A stretch of 64,000 bases of DNA from Marinomonas posidonica IVIA-Po-181 (lineage in GTDB: Bacteria; Pseudomonadota; Gammaproteobacteria; Pseudomonadales; Marinomonadaceae), in assembly GCF_000214215.1 (NCBI RefSeq), contig NC_015559.1, positions 1 through 64,000 on the forward strand, read 5' to 3'. Below are positions 63,769 through 64,000 of the stretch, in pieces (position 1 is the first letter of the stretch; every line of letters begins with the position of its first letter). The position numbers were made by a program, and so were the translations under genes. Below the pieces are notes generated by a model. The model saw nothing but the letters and a program-made list of their open reading frames with translations, ran no database searches and was not told the DNA's origin.

Positions 63769-64000
63769 ATGAAAACGATACGTTTTGGCATCATTGGATG
63801 CGGCCTTATGGGGCGGGAGTTTGCTTCAGCTGCAGCTCGTTGGCTGCATTTGGTTAATAGTAATGCGCGCCCTGAAATTATTGGAATATGTGACACCAAT
63901 GAAGAGTTAATGAGTTGGTTTACTTCTAACCTGGCTAGTGTTTCGCAAACCACAACGGATTTTAAAGAGTTATTGTCTAACCCTGAAATTGACGCGATTT
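63769..64000 (+). CDS. Gfo/Idh/MocA-family oxidoreductase (partial, runs off the window)
   Basis: Translation from the ATG at 63769 gives MKTIRFGIIGCGLMGREFAS, then PEIIGICDTNEEL and LLSNPEIDAI. This is the N-terminal NAD(P) Rossmann domain of the Gfo/Idh/MocA family (GxGxxG at residues 10-15). About 77 codons are present before the sequence ends. It starts 2 nt after the aldolase stop and belongs to the same operon. Confidence 0.88.
   Translation, partial: MKTIRFGIIGCGLMGREFASAAARWLHLVNSNARPEIIGICDTNEELMSWFTSNLASVSQTTTDFKELLSNPEIDAI

Overview
The window reads as the origin-proximal part of a marine gammaproteobacterial chromosome, most like Oceanospirillales and in particular a Marinomonas-type genome. 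That placement rests on the dnaA-dnaN-recF-gyrB order next to DnaA boxes, the def-fmt-rsmB-trkA order, many TRAP transporters and GntR/LysR-controlled catabolic operons, and moderate GC. It is inferred from protein resemblance and gene order, not from a search. No rRNA, tRNA, CRISPR array, transposase or integrase was seen.

Layout. 1-6.5 kb: edge of oriC and dnaA-dnaN-recF-gyrB, closed by a strong terminator. 6.5-12.8 kb: quinone reductase qorB, then an iron unit (siderophore ferric reductase, TonB-dependent siderophore receptor and a Rob-like AraC regulator, with Fur-box-like sites) and an MFS transporter. 12.9-25.6 kb: housekeeping genes (gmhB, ybaK, trkH, trkA, rsmB, fmt, def, dprA, hslR, cysQ, a TetR regulator and a fabF-type synthase). 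Several copies of the ParB site parS lie here, two of them inside terminator-like hairpins. 25.7-31 kb: a TRAP transporter and a chemoreceptor.

31.4-42.3 kb: a LysR gene is followed by a cassette of about 9 kb: a GntR repressor, then manD, a zinc dehydrogenase, dctPQM, uxuB and uxuA. By gene content it converts L-gulonate and/or D-mannonate to 2-keto-3-deoxygluconate. The cassette is bounded by a 53-bp direct repeat (52/53 identical). One copy is the 3' end of the LysR gene and the other lies just after uxuA. This looks like the footprint of an insertion. The gntR-manD promoter region carries three TGGTATRCCA operators spaced exactly 73 bp apart.

42.4-51 kb: a small gene with an ideal ribosome binding site, gabD-gabT, a GntR regulator and a hydroxyproline operon (deaminase, 2-epimerase, D-amino-acid dehydrogenase and an Ldh-type imino-acid reductase). 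51-62 kb: a stand-alone lipoamide dehydrogenase paired with a TetR regulator and twin operators, lpxM, hemF, aroE, an acyltransferase-like protein, a group II truncated haemoglobin, a DnaA-box cluster upstream of a MATE transporter, a TauE/SafE protein, a LysR regulator and a DUF2798 protein. 62.4-64 kb: a promoter flanked by two LacI-type operators drives a class I aldolase and a truncated Gfo/Idh/MocA dehydrogenase that runs off the end.

Many starts were moved inward from the longest open frame, using ribosome binding sites and family N-termini; each case is noted.
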